From Lederbergia galactosidilytica (GTDB taxonomy: Bacteria; Bacillota; Bacilli; Bacillales; Bacillaceae_C): a DNA stretch of 64,000 nt. The translations under genes were made by a program, and so were the position numbers. Below, piece by piece: positions 44,654 through 54,562 of the stretch. Positions within the stretch are counted from its first letter, which is position 1; each line of letters opens with the position of its first letter. The notes under the pieces were generated by a model. That model worked only from the letters and a program-made list of their open reading frames with translations, searched no databases and was not told the DNA's origin. The DNA lies in the NCBI RefSeq assembly GCF_017873565.1, contig NZ_JAGGKH010000009.1, positions 62,001-126,000 on the forward strand. The letters run 5' to 3'.

Positions 44654-47389
44654 ATGTCCTGGCTTAAAAGATTTATTTCAAAATTTGTATCAGAAGAGCA
44701 TGAAGAACAAGAACAACCTAGAAAAATGGACAATTCAAGTCAGACCTCTTCGTCAACAATGGAAACAAGGATGACTTATCAATACCCGAAAGGTAATTTT
44801 CGTTTTCCATTAATGCAAGATCCATCTGACAAACAAGTTCCACCAAATAAAGGAACCCCTAAAAATGAATATAGAGAGAGAAATGATCGGAAGTCCGAAA
44901 GAGCTTCCGTAACAAAAAGAGAAACTGAAATTCCAAAGCAAAAGGTCTATCAGGAAGAAGTCGCAGAAAAGCAAAATAAAAAAGTTAAAAGTCAACTTAA
45001 ACAACCTTTTCGTCCAACACATATACCATCACCTATTTTTGGTTATCAACGACCTGAAAAGAACAATACAGAATATGAATTACAGGATGCTTTTTTAAAG
45101 AAAACACCGGAGAATGAAATAAAGCGGGAGACCTTACCCGATACTGAGGAAAAAGTCATACCATTAACATTTATATATCCTGAAACTGAACCACAAATGG
45201 AAAAAAATGTGGAGACGCTAGAGGATAAAACACCAAAAATTATCATAGAGGAAGAGTTTGCAGATCTTGAGCCTATAAAGGATGAAAGAGAAGAGCCTTC
45301 AATAGAAGAGATGGACTCCTCGTTGTTTATCAAAGAAGAAATACAGGAGGCAGAGTCGGAAAAAACGGTTAAGGATAAAGCACCAAAGATTGTAACAGAG
45401 GAAGAGTCCGTAGATCTTGACTTTGTAAAGGATGAAGGGGAAGAGGATCCAATAGAAGAGATGGACTCTCCGCTATTCATCAAAGAAGACGTGCAGGAGG
45501 TAGGTCCGGAAGAAACGGCAAAGGATATTGCATCGGAGATGAAAATAGAGGAAAGGTCCACAGATCTTAAGCCTGTAGAGGATGAAAGAGAAGAACTTTC
45601 AATAGAAGAGATGGACTCTCCCCTGTTTATCAAAGAAGAGGATCCGATCGTGGAGCAATCTTTAGAAGAAATACAAGCTAAACAGTCATTGGAACACGGA
45701 GGAACTCCTTCTGAAGAGATAAGCAGACCTACTAAAAGAGAAACAACTCGTGCTGCTATGCCATTTAATGTCCTTATGTTGAAAAATGATCGGAAAAGCT
45801 GGCGCGAGAGACAAGAAAAACAGCTGGAGGAGCCAGTAAGGGAAAATAGGAAAAGCTCCTTACAAGTTAAAAATGAAAATATCCCTTCTCAAAAAGAGAC
45901 CGTACCGCATGTGCGTGAAAGTGAGGAAAATCAGTGTTTAGTGGAGAATGAACAAGCTGCATCTCAAGAGGTTTATTATTATCCTGATTTATCGCTTTTA
46001 CGTCCACCTGTTATAAAGGCTGACAATGAAGAATGGCTTGAGGAACAGAAGGAATTATTAAATGAAACACTAATTAATTTCAATGTTCAGGCACAGGTCG
46101 TGAAGGTGAGTCAAGGTCCGTCTGTGACAAGATTTGAAGTTCAACCTGAACGGGGTGTAAAAGTAAATAAAATAACAAATTTGAGCGATGATATTAAGCT
46201 AAGTATGGCGGCTCGTGATATTCGGATGGAAGCGCCAATTCCTGGGAAAAGAACGATAGGAATCGAGATTCCGAACCAAGATAGTAGGCCAGTGCAATTA
46301 AGCGAAATTATTGGTGATCCAACTTTTATAAAATCTGAATCACCATTAACGGCTGCACTTGGGTTAGATATTTCGGGGAATCCGATCGTAACAGATCTTC
46401 AAAAAATGCCTCATGGACTCATTGCCGGGGCCACGGGTTCAGGAAAAAGCGTTTGTATTAACTCGATTTTGGTTAGTTTGTTGTATAAAGCAAAGCCTGA
46501 TGAATTAAAATTGCTTCTAATCGATCCTAAAATGGTTGAGTTAGCGCCATATAACCATATACCACATTTGGTCAGTCCTGTTATTACAGATGTTAAAGCA
46601 GCGACAGCTTCTCTTAAATGGGCGGTTGAAGAGATGGAGCGTAGGTATGAATTATTTGCTCATACTTCTGTACGGAATATCGGTCGTTATAATGAATTAG
46701 CTGAAGAAAATCGACGCTTTCATGAAAAACTACCTTATATTGTCATTATCATTGACGAACTGGCCGATTTAATGATGATGGCTCCACATGATGTTGAAGA
46801 GTCAATTTGTCGGATCGCGCAAAAGGCACGAGCATGTGGAATTCATTTGATCATTGCAACACAGAGACCATCAGTTGATGTCATTACTGGTCTGATCAAA
46901 GCGAATGTACCAACAAGGGTTGCCTTTTCTGTTTCCTCACAGGTTGATTCAAGAACAATTATTGATATTAGTGGTGCTGAAAAATTACTTGGTCGTGGCG
47001 ATATGCTGTTTTTGGGAAGTGGCTCGTCCAAACCTGTTCGTCTTCAAGGAACTTTTGTTTCTGATGGGGAAATCGACCGAGTTATTGAACATGTTCGTTC
47101 ACAAGGTGATCCCGATTATCTTTTTGAGCAAGAAGAACTATTAAAGAAAACACAGGTCCAAGAGGAAGAAGATGAGTTATATTTTGAAACCTGTGAATTT
47201 GTAGTTAAACAAGGTAGTGCTTCAACATCTATGTTGCAACGACAATTTCGGATCGGATACAATCGAGCAGCAAGATTGATTGATATGATGGAGCAGCAAG
47301 GTGTGATTTCAGGAGCGAAGGGCAGTAAACCACGGGATGTATTAATGACTGAAAATGAGTTGGAATCCTTACAAGAATCTATTTTGTAA
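44654..47389 (+). CDS. sftA: Soluble FtsK-like DNA translocase SftA
   Basis: A 911-residue DNA pump of the FtsK/SpoIIIE family lacking membrane helices, which marks SftA (YtpS); it clears chromosome ends from the closing septum. N-terminal residues 1-460 are a charged linker with three exact 50-residue repeats ending EEMDSPLFIKEE. The motor starts near 460 (VVKVSQGPSVTRFEVQPERG); Walker A is GATGSGKSVC near 592, Walker B IIIDELADLMM. The C-terminal gamma winged helix (FRIGYNRAARLIDMMEQQGV) reads KOPS/SRS sites. Confidence 0.94.
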   Translation: MSWLKRFISKFVSEEHEEQEQPRKMDNSSQTSSSTMETRMTYQYPKGNFRFPLMQDPSDKQVPPNKGTPKNEYRERNDRKSERASVTKRETEIPKQKVYQEEVAEKQNKKVKSQLKQPFRPTHIPSPIFGYQRPEKNNTEYELQDAFLKKTPENEIKRETLPDTEEKVIPLTFIYPETEPQMEKNVETLEDKTPKIIIEEEFADLEPIKDEREEPSIEEMDSSLFIKEEIQEAESEKTVKDKAPKIVTEEESVDLDFVKDEGEEDPIEEMDSPLFIKEDVQEVGPEETAKDIASEMKIEERSTDLKPVEDEREELSIEEMDSPLFIKEEDPIVEQSLEEIQAKQSLEHGGTPSEEISRPTKRETTRAAMPFNVLMLKNDRKSWRERQEKQLEEPVRENRKSSLQVKNENIPSQKETVPHVRESEENQCLVENEQAASQEVYYYPDLSLLRPPVIKADNEEWLEEQKELLNETLINFNVQAQVVKVSQGPSVTRFEVQPERGVKVNKITNLSDDIKLSMAARDIRMEAPIPGKRTIGIEIPNQDSRPVQLSEIIGDPTFIKSESPLTAALGLDISGNPIVTDLQKMPHGLIAGATGSGKSVCINSILVSLLYKAKPDELKLLLIDPKMVELAPYNHIPHLVSPVITDVKAATASLKWAVEEMERRYELFAHTSVRNIGRYNELAEENRRFHEKLPYIVIIIDELADLMMMAPHDVEESICRIAQKARACGIHLIIATQRPSVDVITGLIKANVPTRVAFSVSSQVDSRTIIDISGAEKLLGRGDMLFLGSGSSKPVRLQGTFVSDGEIDRVIEHVRSQGDPDYLFEQEELLKKTQVQEEEDELYFETCEFVVKQGSASTSMLQRQFRIGYNRAARLIDMMEQQGVISGAKGSKPRDVLMTENELESLQESIL
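45224..45660 (+). repeat. Three tandem 150-bp repeats inside sftA
   Basis: The unit AATAGAAGAGATGGACTC recurs at 45301, 45451 and 45601, exactly 150 bp apart, and neighbouring sequence aligns across all three units. Each unit encodes 50 acidic residues. Copies differ by scattered substitutions, so the triplication is not recent, but the frame and length are conserved. Confidence 0.85.
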
Positions 47390-47917
47390 GATGTAAGTCA
47401 ATATACCTAGTTAGAGGAGGGGTGGATTTGTCACTCCTTTTTACCCGGAGATGAAATTTTTTAATTTCTTGGATTGCTCCGGGACTAAGCGTCGATCGCT
47501 TTATGCATTCCAGAAAGTAAAATTATCCAAGATGAATAAATAGTTAATTTTAACCTTTTTTGTTGCAGCATTAGCTTTTTTACGTCATCAAAAAAAGGGT
47601 AAGAACAGCAGGCACAGCTTTACGCTGTTGTTCTTCAACGCATTCTCATGCTTATGTATCGCTTTTTCCATCAGAGATGGTGAGTGTTTTTGTAGTGTGG
47701 TCATGATAGGTGAATAATGTTATACTGTTGGAATGGAAATGAAATTCATGTCGGTTTATTACATACAACCCTAGTGAATGTTGGATATTAATAAGTAAAT
47801 GAATCATTAATGACTGGAAAAATTAAGATCTGTTTTATTGGCTCTTAGAAAGATTTAGCCAATTTAGGTTTTAGTTCATATGATAAGAATAGAGACACGT
47901 ATGTTGGAGGTTCTAAA
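47390..47917 (+). other. sftA-murC gap: terminator, hairpins and murC promoter
   Basis: This 528-base gap holds a terminator (AGGAG...CACTCCTTTTT, 47414-47443), a hairpin CCCGGAG...CTCCGGG (47444-47483) and a second hairpin AAGAACAGC...GCTGTTGTTCTT (47601-47635). A candidate murC promoter, TGGTCA (47698-47703) and TATACT (47721-47726), has a 17-base spacer and leaves a leader of about 185 bases. No reading frame with a ribosome site was found. Confidence 0.55.
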
Positions 47918-49237
47918 ATGACATTATACCATTTTGTAGGTATTAAAGGCTCAGGTATGAGCGCACTAGCACAAATTCTTCATGATAAGGGATATCATGT
48001 TCAGGGATCGGATGTAGAAAAGTACTTTTTTACTCAAGCATCTTTAGAGAAATCAAATATTACCATTTTGCCCTTTAATCGTGAAAATATTAAACCAAAT
48101 ATGAGAGTGATTGCGGGGAATGCTTTCCCAGACACACATGAAGAAATCGAAGAAGCAGAAAGGTTAGGAATTCCAGTAATTCGTTATCATGCCTTTTTAG
48201 GAGAGTTATTGGAAAAATTTGCAAGTATTGCGATAACAGGATCACATGGGAAAACATCGACTACAGGATTAATGGCCCATGTGATTGGCGGGGCTAAACC
48301 GACGTCGTTTTTAATTGGTGATGGAACTGGTTCAGGAGTGAAGGATGCCGATTACTTTGTGTTTGAAGCATGTGAATATCGAAGACATTTTCTAGCTTAT
48401 CATCCTGATTATGCGATTATGACCAATATTGACTTTGATCATCCAGACTATTTCACTAATATTGATGATGTGTTCTCGGCATTTCAGGATATGGCGATGC
48501 AAGTGAACAAAGCGATTATCGCTTATGGGGATGATGATTACTTGCAAAAGATCCAAGCGAAAGCACCTGTTTTATATTACGGATTTAGAGAAGAAAATGA
48601 TTTTCAAGCTCGTAATGTCCAAACATCATCGAACGGTACATCCTTTGATGTCTATGTTAGAAACAATTTCTATGCAAATTTTGAAATACCTTTATATGGC
48701 GAACATAATGTATTAAATGCCTTGTCTGTTATTGCTTTATGTCAATATGAAGACATTGATGTCAATATTTTGAAGGAGCAGTTCCTAAGCTTCAAAGGTG
48801 TAAAAAGACGATTTACAGAGAAGCAGGTAGGGAACCAGATTTTAGTGGACGATTATGCACATCACCCAGCAGAAATAAGTGCAACGATTCAAGCAGCCCG
48901 GCAAAAGTATCCTGAGAAGTCTGTTGTAGCGGTGTTTCAACCACATACATTTACAAGGACGCAAACTTTTTTACAGGAATTTGCTGAAAGCTTAAGTGAA
49001 GCAGATAAAGTTTATTTATGCGATATATTTGGTTCTGCCCGAGAAAATCATGGGAAACTGACTATCGAGGATTTACGTGATCAAATCGATGGGGCTGAAG
49101 TCCTTGACGAGAAAGATACGTCACCATTAGCTTTGCATGATCAAGCTGTTATATTGTTTATGGGGGCTGGCGACATTCAAAAATTTCAACTGGAATATGA
49201 GGATTTCTTAGCAAAACAATTGAAAAAGGCCCAATGA
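47918..49237 (+). CDS. murC: UDP-N-acetylmuramate--L-alanine ligase MurC
   Basis: A 439-residue Mur ligase that adds the first L-Ala to UDP-MurNAc in peptidoglycan synthesis, in the cytoplasm. [16 protein letters not shown] is the N-terminal Rossmann domain; [11 protein letters not shown] is the ATP loop near residue 110; [15 protein letters not shown] and [13 protein letters not shown] are central and C-terminal family motifs. GGAGG precedes the ATG. It follows sftA as in B. subtilis. Confidence 0.96.
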   Translation: MTLYHFVGIKGSGMSALAQILHDKGYHVQGSDVEKYFFTQASLEKSNITILPFNRENIKPNMRVIAGNAFPDTHEEIEEAERLGIPVIRYHAFLGELLEKFASIAITGSHGKTSTTGLMAHVIGGAKPTSFLIGDGTGSGVKDADYFVFEACEYRRHFLAYHPDYAIMTNIDFDHPDYFTNIDDVFSAFQDMAMQVNKAIIAYGDDDYLQKIQAKAPVLYYGFREENDFQARNVQTSSNGTSFDVYVRNNFYANFEIPLYGEHNVLNALSVIALCQYEDIDVNILKEQFLSFKGVKRRFTEKQVGNQILVDDYAHHPAEISATIQAARQKYPEKSVVAVFQPHTFTRTQTFLQEFAESLSEADKVYLCDIFGSARENHGKLTIEDLRDQIDGAEVLDEKDTSPLALHDQAVILFMGAGDIQKFQLEYEDFLAKQLKKAQ

Positions 49238-49242
49238 TAATG

Positions 49243-49400
49243 GATGAACGGCTAAAGGTTTGACATTCAGCTGTTTCGCCTTGCACTAGCACATTTCCTG
49301 GCCTAGTGTCGCCGTTCTAACCTAGACCAAATTCGGTCCGTACATAAGTGGCCGAATGGAAAAACTCAAAAAGGCGCCCGGTAATTCGTTATTAGCTTAG
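49243..49400. repeat. Dispersed palindromic repeat remnant
   Basis: GAACGGCTAAAGG ... GCCTTGCACTAGCAC ... GGCCTAGTGTCGCCGTTC forms a long imperfect inverted repeat resembling the elements at 15290-15530 and 59236-59335. A further GC-rich arm (GGCGCCCGGT) lies near 49373. Confidence 0.5.
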
Positions 49401-49435
49401 CTAATTGTTCAGCGAAAAGAGTTAAATCAAATAAA

Positions 49436-49461
49436 GACCTGGATCAAATTCCAGGTTTTTA
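49436..49461 (+). terminator. Terminator upstream of ytxG
   Basis: GACCTGG and CCAGGT pair across a short loop, followed by T5; it probably ends murC transcription. Confidence 0.75.
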
Positions 49462-49594
49462 TTGTTATTCTACATAATTAATTGAATAGATCGAGTTGAA
49501 ATAACATAACTTAAGCAAAATATGACCTTTTTCATAAATTTTATGAAATAGCAGGAATTATATCTATTTATGACGAAGTTTAGTTAGGGGAGAA

Positions 49595-49619
49595 GTTTAA
49601 ATATTACTTCAAAGGGTAT
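49595..49619 (+). promoter_or_regulatory. Sigma-B promoter of ytxGH
   Basis: GTTTAA (49595-49600), 13 bases, GGGTAT (49614-49619): a perfect match to the sigma-B consensus and spacing. The start site falls near 49627, so translation must begin after it, which supports the GTG at 49650. Confidence 0.9.
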
Positions 49620-49649
49620 AGTCAAATGAACATAGGAGGTGTTGGACAC

Positions 49650-50138
49650 GTGATTATAATTTTATATGTAAGTGTGGCTGTTATTGCGGTTGCTTTTGTT
49701 ATCCTTGTTATTAGTTTGATGAGAACGTTAAACGAATTAAAGGGTACGATGGCAAGTGTAACTCACACATTAGACAGTCTTAACAAACAGCTTGAAGGGG
49801 TAACAGGTGAGACAACCATGTTGTTACATAAGACGAACAGTCTTGCTGAAGATATTCAAGGTAAAGTCGAGAGATTGGATACTGTAGTAAATGCGGTCCA
49901 AGATGTAGGTGGAACAGTACAGGAGTTGAACCATTCTCTTAAAAAGGTGACAACCTCAATCTCATCATCAATGAATAGAAATCAAGAGAAAATTGCTCAA
50001 GTAGTTCAATGGGGAGCAGCATTTAAAGAAATAAAAGATAAATGGTTTGGTGAGAAAGGCAGACATGAGTCTTCACGGAAACAGAGATCGACTTCTCAAA
50101 AGGCGATCCCTGCACCGAAGTGGGAGCGAAGTCATTAA
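49650..50138 (+). CDS. ytxG: General stress protein YtxG (DUF948)
   Basis: A 162-residue protein with an N-terminal membrane helix (IIILYVSVAVIAVAFVILVI) followed by a long helical, DUF948-type region (MRTLNELKGTMASVTHTLDS ...) that probably forms a coiled coil, and a basic tail. The GTG at 49650 follows AGGAGG by 10 bases; the ATG at 49626 would coincide with the predicted transcript start. In B. subtilis the ytxGHJ operon is induced by general stress. ytxH follows 19 bases after the stop. Confidence 0.88.
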   Translation: MIIILYVSVAVIAVAFVILVISLMRTLNELKGTMASVTHTLDSLNKQLEGVTGETTMLLHKTNSLAEDIQGKVERLDTVVNAVQDVGGTVQELNHSLKKVTTSISSSMNRNQEKIAQVVQWGAAFKEIKDKWFGEKGRHESSRKQRSTSQKAIPAPKWERSH

Positions 50139-50157
50139 AAATAGGGAGGAAAATAAA

Positions 50158-50682
50158 ATGGCAAATAACCAGAATGATACAAATAAAACAGGTAATTTTA
50201 TGATTGGAGTTGTGGTGGGAAGTATAGTAGGAGCAGCAACTGCACTGCTAATGGCCCCAAAATCCGGTAAAGAATTAAGAAGTGATATTGGTACTCAAGT
50301 AGAAACATTAAAAGATAAGTCTAGTGAATGGACAGAAACAGTTATGGAGAAGGGAACAGAATTAACTTCAACTGCGAAAGAAAAAACCGATCAATTACGG
50401 CAAGTCGCTGCAGAAAAAAGTAGCAATGTTGCTGATACGGTGAAAGAAACAACAGAAAAGCTACGTGGAAGTGTAAAGGATAAAACAGAGCAAGTTGCTG
50501 GGTCTGTAAAAGATATGACAGATGGTTGGAAAGAAACAGTAGACGAAAATGTAGAACAAGCTGCTGATCAGGTAGAAAAACGTGCTGACCAAGCAGATAC
50601 TGCTGTGCAAGCTAATAGTGATGATGTTGCAGAAAAAGCAGAAGAATTGGCCGATAAAGTAAATTCCTCAATGAATCATTAA
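50158..50682 (+). CDS. ytxH: General stress protein YtxH
   Basis: A 174-residue protein. Residues 12-36 are a membrane segment (FMIGVVVGSIVGAATALLMA) followed by PKSGKELR, the YtxH signature. The remainder is a polar helix with recurring 11-residue-like units (VKETTEKLRGSVKDKTEQ, EKTDQLRQVAAEKS), similar in style to LEA desiccation proteins, and about 50 residues longer than minimal members. The ATG follows GGGAGG; a longer frame from 50047 overlaps ytxG and is rejected. ytxJ, its usual partner, is absent. Confidence 0.85.
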   Translation: MANNQNDTNKTGNFMIGVVVGSIVGAATALLMAPKSGKELRSDIGTQVETLKDKSSEWTETVMEKGTELTSTAKEKTDQLRQVAAEKSSNVADTVKETTEKLRGSVKDKTEQVAGSVKDMTDGWKETVDENVEQAADQVEKRADQADTAVQANSDDVAEKAEELADKVNSSMNH

Positions 50683-50711
50683 TCAATCATAAAGAAAAAG
50701 TAGACAGTTTT

Positions 50712-50764
50712 GAACTGCCCCGTAAATGTTAGACACAATCTGACGTTTACGGGGCAGTTCTTTT
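50712..50764 (+). terminator. Terminator of ytxGH
   Basis: GAACTGCCCCGTAAATGT and ACGTTTACGGGGCAGTTC form an 18-bp near-perfect stem, followed by T4. Confidence 0.9.
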
Positions 50765-50919
50765 ATCCAGCTGTCTGGCTTCTTCTATAGGGCATTTAGA
50801 CGCTTTGTGCTATCTTAGGGAGCTGTTCCATTAGACCATAGGGAAGTTGGCTAGAACGATGTATCGTGAGCAATTCATTCTTCTCATATATCATTGAGTA
50901 GGACTTTGCGCATTGCTAC

Positions 50920-53073
50920 TTAATCTGCAGCGACTGGCCAAACAATTTCTAGCTGGTCTCCGTCTCGAATAGGTGAATAAAAAGTGGCCTCATTGCCATT
51001 AATTATTAAAGAAAAGTTACCTTTTGCCCCTTGGGGTTTATGCACCTCTACATATTTAAAGATATCTTGAAATATAAAGCCATCATGTGGGGTTTCTTTA
51101 TATTCAATTTCATCTCCATCATTTAGCACAGTGTCAGCATCTAGATGCGCTCCATTTTTAAAATAGTCAACTGAAGCTTTCTGGACCGTAACAGGCTGTC
51201 CTTCATAGAAAACAGTGATAATGCGCTGAATAGGATGTTGAAGAAGCAAGGCTAAATTTTTAATGGTCGGGCTCATTTTTTGAACAACGGTTAATTCAAT
51301 ATAATTTGGCAGCTTCTCATTACTTTTTACTTCATGGCCGTTAAGTAATATTTGCCCGGAAAAATACGGGAAGAACATTTCTTTACCATTCAGCTTTATG
51401 CGAAAAGGATGGAGCAAAGAGTACAGTTCATTCAGTTGGAGCATTTGGATAAGTTCATTAATGGTTTCAGGATACTTCGTTTTAATAATATCCCCATCTT
51501 GAATCGTAGTATTTATGTCGGTTTCTTTGCCATTTCGCATGACCGTCATTTGAATAGGATATTTTTCTCCATTAATAATGGCTGTTTTTTGGGGTACTTC
51601 ATCAAGTAAATCTTTAATTTTTACTGCGGTTTGAGTACCGTCTGCTCCTTTCTCTACTGTAAGTTGATCTCCATCGTGGACAATGTCATTTAATTCACAT
51701 TCTTCTCCATTTTTCATAATGGTCGGTTCTTTTCCATAAGTGCCTGGTATTGTGAGTGCCTGGCCATTTAATGAGATGAAGCTGGCTAATCCAGGTTTTC
51801 CGTAAAGTTTTTTAATCGTAAGGCCAGATGCTAGAAGACAATCGGAAACAGTTAGTTCTTTTACTGCAAACATATGACTAGGCTGTTCGTTTAAAGTGAA
51901 AGACACATATTTAATCGGCATATTACGAGCTGAGATGGCAATGCCGATTGGTGTGATATTCTCTGGCCCGTTAGAAATATGCTCAGAAAAAGTTAATCCT
52001 TGAATGGCATCAGCACCTCTAATTGCCACTCGATTTTCCGGTAATCCCAGGAGTCCCGCAATTTGTTTTGGGAGTTCTGGAGTCATACTTCCACCACCAA
52101 CAAGCATGACAGCTTTTGGTGAGTGCCCATTATTTAATAATTTCACTTCATTACTAATCTCTGTTGCTAATTTCTTAACCACTGGGATAATTTGAGCGAC
52201 CACTTCTTCTTTTGGAACTTCTGTTTCAAAGCCTAAAATATCTTTCACTTTAACAGACTCTTGATCCCATAATTGGCGTTTTACTTTTTCAGCAACAGGG
52301 AAGTCTAGTAGGAGCTGTTCACTAACAGCTTCAGTGATTTCATCACCAGCATTTGGAACCATGCCGTAGGCGACGACAGTACCTTCATTTGTGATCGCGA
52401 TGTCCGACGTTCCCGCACCAATATCAACGAGCGCAACATTAAGTCTCCGCATTGAGACAGGCACAAGTACATTGATGGCAGCGATTGGTTCCAGTGTTAG
52501 AGCATCTAATTTTAAATTTGCTCGATTTAATGCCTTAATTAATGAGTCAACAACCGTCCTCGGTAAAAAGGTTGCAATGATTTCAACGGAAGCTTGTTCT
52601 CCCTGTTGATCAATGAGATTGCCAATTACATCTTGGTCAATAAAATAATGGAGAACAGAATACCCAACACAATAGTAAGAGTGCATATGATCACTATTCT
52701 GCTCCTGAGCTGCAATTGCCTGGGCGTTTTGGACAGCGGAAAGTTCTAAATAGAGAATATCTTCCTTTGTTAACATCGGCTTACCGGTAATATTTACCTC
52801 TGCTTTGGCTTTTTCTGTTTTTAAAGAGCGTCCAGCGGCAGCTACACATACTTTTGTTAAGCTGCCATGTTTTTCTTCTAAATGGTTTTTAACATCTATA
52901 ATTACTTCTGCGACAGCGACAATATCATGTATTTGACCATCATGCATAGCTCTTGCTTTATGTTCTTTCATAAACAAATCAAGTACCTGATATTGATCAT
53001 CGGTTTGTTCGAGGATAAGGCCAACAACCGAACGTGTACCAATATCTAAAGCGAAAATTCGTTCCTTTTTCAC
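50920..53073 (-). CDS. FtsA/PilM-like actin-fold protein with C-terminal repeats
   Basis: A 717-residue protein annotated in Bacilli as FtsA-like. Residues 1-350 form an actin-type ATPase (FALDIGTRSVVGLIL phosphate-1 loop, VALVDIGAGTSDIAIT phosphate-2, AVMLVGGGSMTPELPKQIA adenosine loop) with an SHS2-like insert. The C-terminal half carries four repeated segments each with a DGD turn (HDGDQLTVE, QDGDIIKTK, NDGDEIEYK, RDGDQLEIVW), probably beta-grasp domains. True FtsA lacks these. The GTG at 53073 has AGGGTG eight bases before it; a TTG at 53079 is also possible. It occupies the place of ytxJ-aroA of B. subtilis, on the opposite strand. Confidence 0.8.
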   Translation of the reverse strand: MKKERIFALDIGTRSVVGLILEQTDDQYQVLDLFMKEHKARAMHDGQIHDIVAVAEVIIDVKNHLEEKHGSLTKVCVAAAGRSLKTEKAKAEVNITGKPMLTKEDILYLELSAVQNAQAIAAQEQNSDHMHSYYCVGYSVLHYFIDQDVIGNLIDQQGEQASVEIIATFLPRTVVDSLIKALNRANLKLDALTLEPIAAINVLVPVSMRRLNVALVDIGAGTSDIAITNEGTVVAYGMVPNAGDEITEAVSEQLLLDFPVAEKVKRQLWDQESVKVKDILGFETEVPKEEVVAQIIPVVKKLATEISNEVKLLNNGHSPKAVMLVGGGSMTPELPKQIAGLLGLPENRVAIRGADAIQGLTFSEHISNGPENITPIGIAISARNMPIKYVSFTLNEQPSHMFAVKELTVSDCLLASGLTIKKLYGKPGLASFISLNGQALTIPGTYGKEPTIMKNGEECELNDIVHDGDQLTVEKGADGTQTAVKIKDLLDEVPQKTAIINGEKYPIQMTVMRNGKETDINTTIQDGDIIKTKYPETINELIQMLQLNELYSLLHPFRIKLNGKEMFFPYFSGQILLNGHEVKSNEKLPNYIELTVVQKMSPTIKNLALLLQHPIQRIITVFYEGQPVTVQKASVDYFKNGAHLDADTVLNDGDEIEYKETPHDGFIFQDIFKYVEVHKPQGAKGNFSLIINGNEATFYSPIRDGDQLEIVWPVAAD

Positions 53074-53328
53074 TGACAAATCACCCTACTTCTTTTATTA
53101 AAAAAATGATTCAAACAATAAAATTTCGAATAACAAAAGATGTTTTCATTGATAAATCACTTTTCAATACTCAATTGCTCGATTTTCTGCTATTATAAGA
53201 AATGTACCATAATAGGCTGCGGATGAGAAGAATGTTAAACAGATTGATACTATTTTTAAATATGTATAATTTTCGTTGTGAAATAGTTCACTTGGGTGAC
53301 AAAATATGACAAGAATAAATGCTTTCAT

Positions 53329-53358
53329 TTGCTTGATAACGAATCATTAGCGTATGAT
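53329..53358 (+). promoter_or_regulatory. Candidate ccpA promoter
   Basis: TTGCTT (53329-53334) and TATGAT (53353-53358) are spaced 18 bases. The surrounding 365-base gap (53074-53438) is AT-rich with no gene of conviction. Confidence 0.5.
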
Positions 53359-53438
53359 AATAAAAATGGGATATTTTGTTTAAAAATGGTTAGTTTTTAG
53401 GTTTTTTGTTGACAATAAATAAGAGGAGTGTGAGACCA

Positions 53439-54437
53439 ATGAATATCACAATATATGATGTCGCAAGAGAAGCTAATGTCTCCATGGCAACTGTATCCAG
53501 AGTTGTTAATGGTAATCCAAATGTGAAACCTGCGACCCGCAAAAAAGTAATGGAAGTAATCCAACGTCTAGAGTACCGTCCAAATGCTGTAGCAAGGGGT
53601 CTTGCAAGTAAAAAAACGACAACAGTCGGAGTGATTATCCCTGATATTTCAAGTATCTTCTATGCAGAATTAGCTCGAGGAATTGAAGATATTGCTACAA
53701 TGTATAAATATAATATTATTCTAAGTAACTCTGATCAAAATTTGGATAAAGAAATGCACCTGCTAAATACAATGTTAGGAAAACAAGTGGATGGTATTGT
53801 CTTTATGGGTGGTCATATTACTGAAACTCATATCGATGAATTTAAACGTTCACCTGTTCCTGTTGTGTTAGCGGGATCCATAGATCCATCTGGAGGAGTT
53901 CCTTCGATTAATATTGATTATCGTCAAGCAACTTATGATGCAGTTTCTTCTCTCATTGAACAAGGTCATAAACACATCGGTTTTGTGATTGGACCTTTAA
54001 ATAATCCAATTAATCTTGAACAAAAATTAGTTGGTTATAAGGATGCACTTGAAGCTGCAGGCATTGAATTTCAAGAGGAGTATGTTGTTGAAGGTGATGA
54101 AACATACGAATCAGGTCTTGAAGTTTGGAGCAAATTCACCGAAATGGAAAAACGCCCAACAGCTATTATTGCCGGAAATGATGATATGGCAATTGGAATT
54201 ATGAATGGGGCACAAGATGAGGGAGTTTCCATTCCGAATGAATTAGAAATTATTTCCTCTGATGATACGAAATTAGCTACTATGGTACGACCACAACTAT
54301 CTTCAATCTCTCAACCTCTTTATGATATTGGTGCAGTTGCCATGCGGTTACTAACAAAGTACATGAATAAAGAGGAAGTCGATGAAGGAACAGTCTTGCT
54401 TCCACATCGTATTGAATATCGTGACACAACGAAATAA
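53439..54437 (+). CDS. ccpA: Catabolite control protein CcpA
   Basis: A 332-residue LacI/GalR regulator. Residues 1-60 are the helix-turn-helix and hinge ([35 protein letters not shown]); the rest is a periplasmic-binding-like core ([20 protein letters not shown]) that docks HPr-Ser-P rather than a sugar. It represses or activates carbon genes at cre sites. The ATG at 53439 follows AGAGGAG and gives the usual length. A likely target is the acsA promoter in this window. Confidence 0.95.
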   Translation: MNITIYDVAREANVSMATVSRVVNGNPNVKPATRKKVMEVIQRLEYRPNAVARGLASKKTTTVGVIIPDISSIFYAELARGIEDIATMYKYNIILSNSDQNLDKEMHLLNTMLGKQVDGIVFMGGHITETHIDEFKRSPVPVVLAGSIDPSGGVPSINIDYRQATYDAVSSLIEQGHKHIGFVIGPLNNPINLEQKLVGYKDALEAAGIEFQEEYVVEGDETYESGLEVWSKFTEMEKRPTAIIAGNDDMAIGIMNGAQDEGVSIPNELEIISSDDTKLATMVRPQLSSISQPLYDIGAVAMRLLTKYMNKEEVDEGTVLLPHRIEYRDTTK

Positions 54438-54482
54438 ACGACAAGGCAAATAACCATTTCTTTTCATATGTAGTAGTAGGTA

Positions 54483-54512
54483 GATCCAAATCAAAGTGAT
54501 TTGGATCTTTTA
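54483..54512 (+). terminator. Terminator of ccpA
   Basis: GATCCAAATCA and TGATTTGGATC pair across three bases, followed by T4. Confidence 0.88.
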
Positions 54513-54562
54513 ATTATTTTGGAATGATAAAACTAGCCTAAGTAGACGCTTTCATATTGATT

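Noticed and set aside
47680-47710. Third toxin-locus relic before murC (TAGTGTGGTCATG resembles 41770)
   Set aside because: The shared stretch is short, no toxin frame or shared terminator accompanies it, and the same bases form the likely murC promoter.
53310-53335. cre site before ccpA (AATGCTTTCATTT region)
   Set aside because: At least three mismatches at conserved positions including the central CG.
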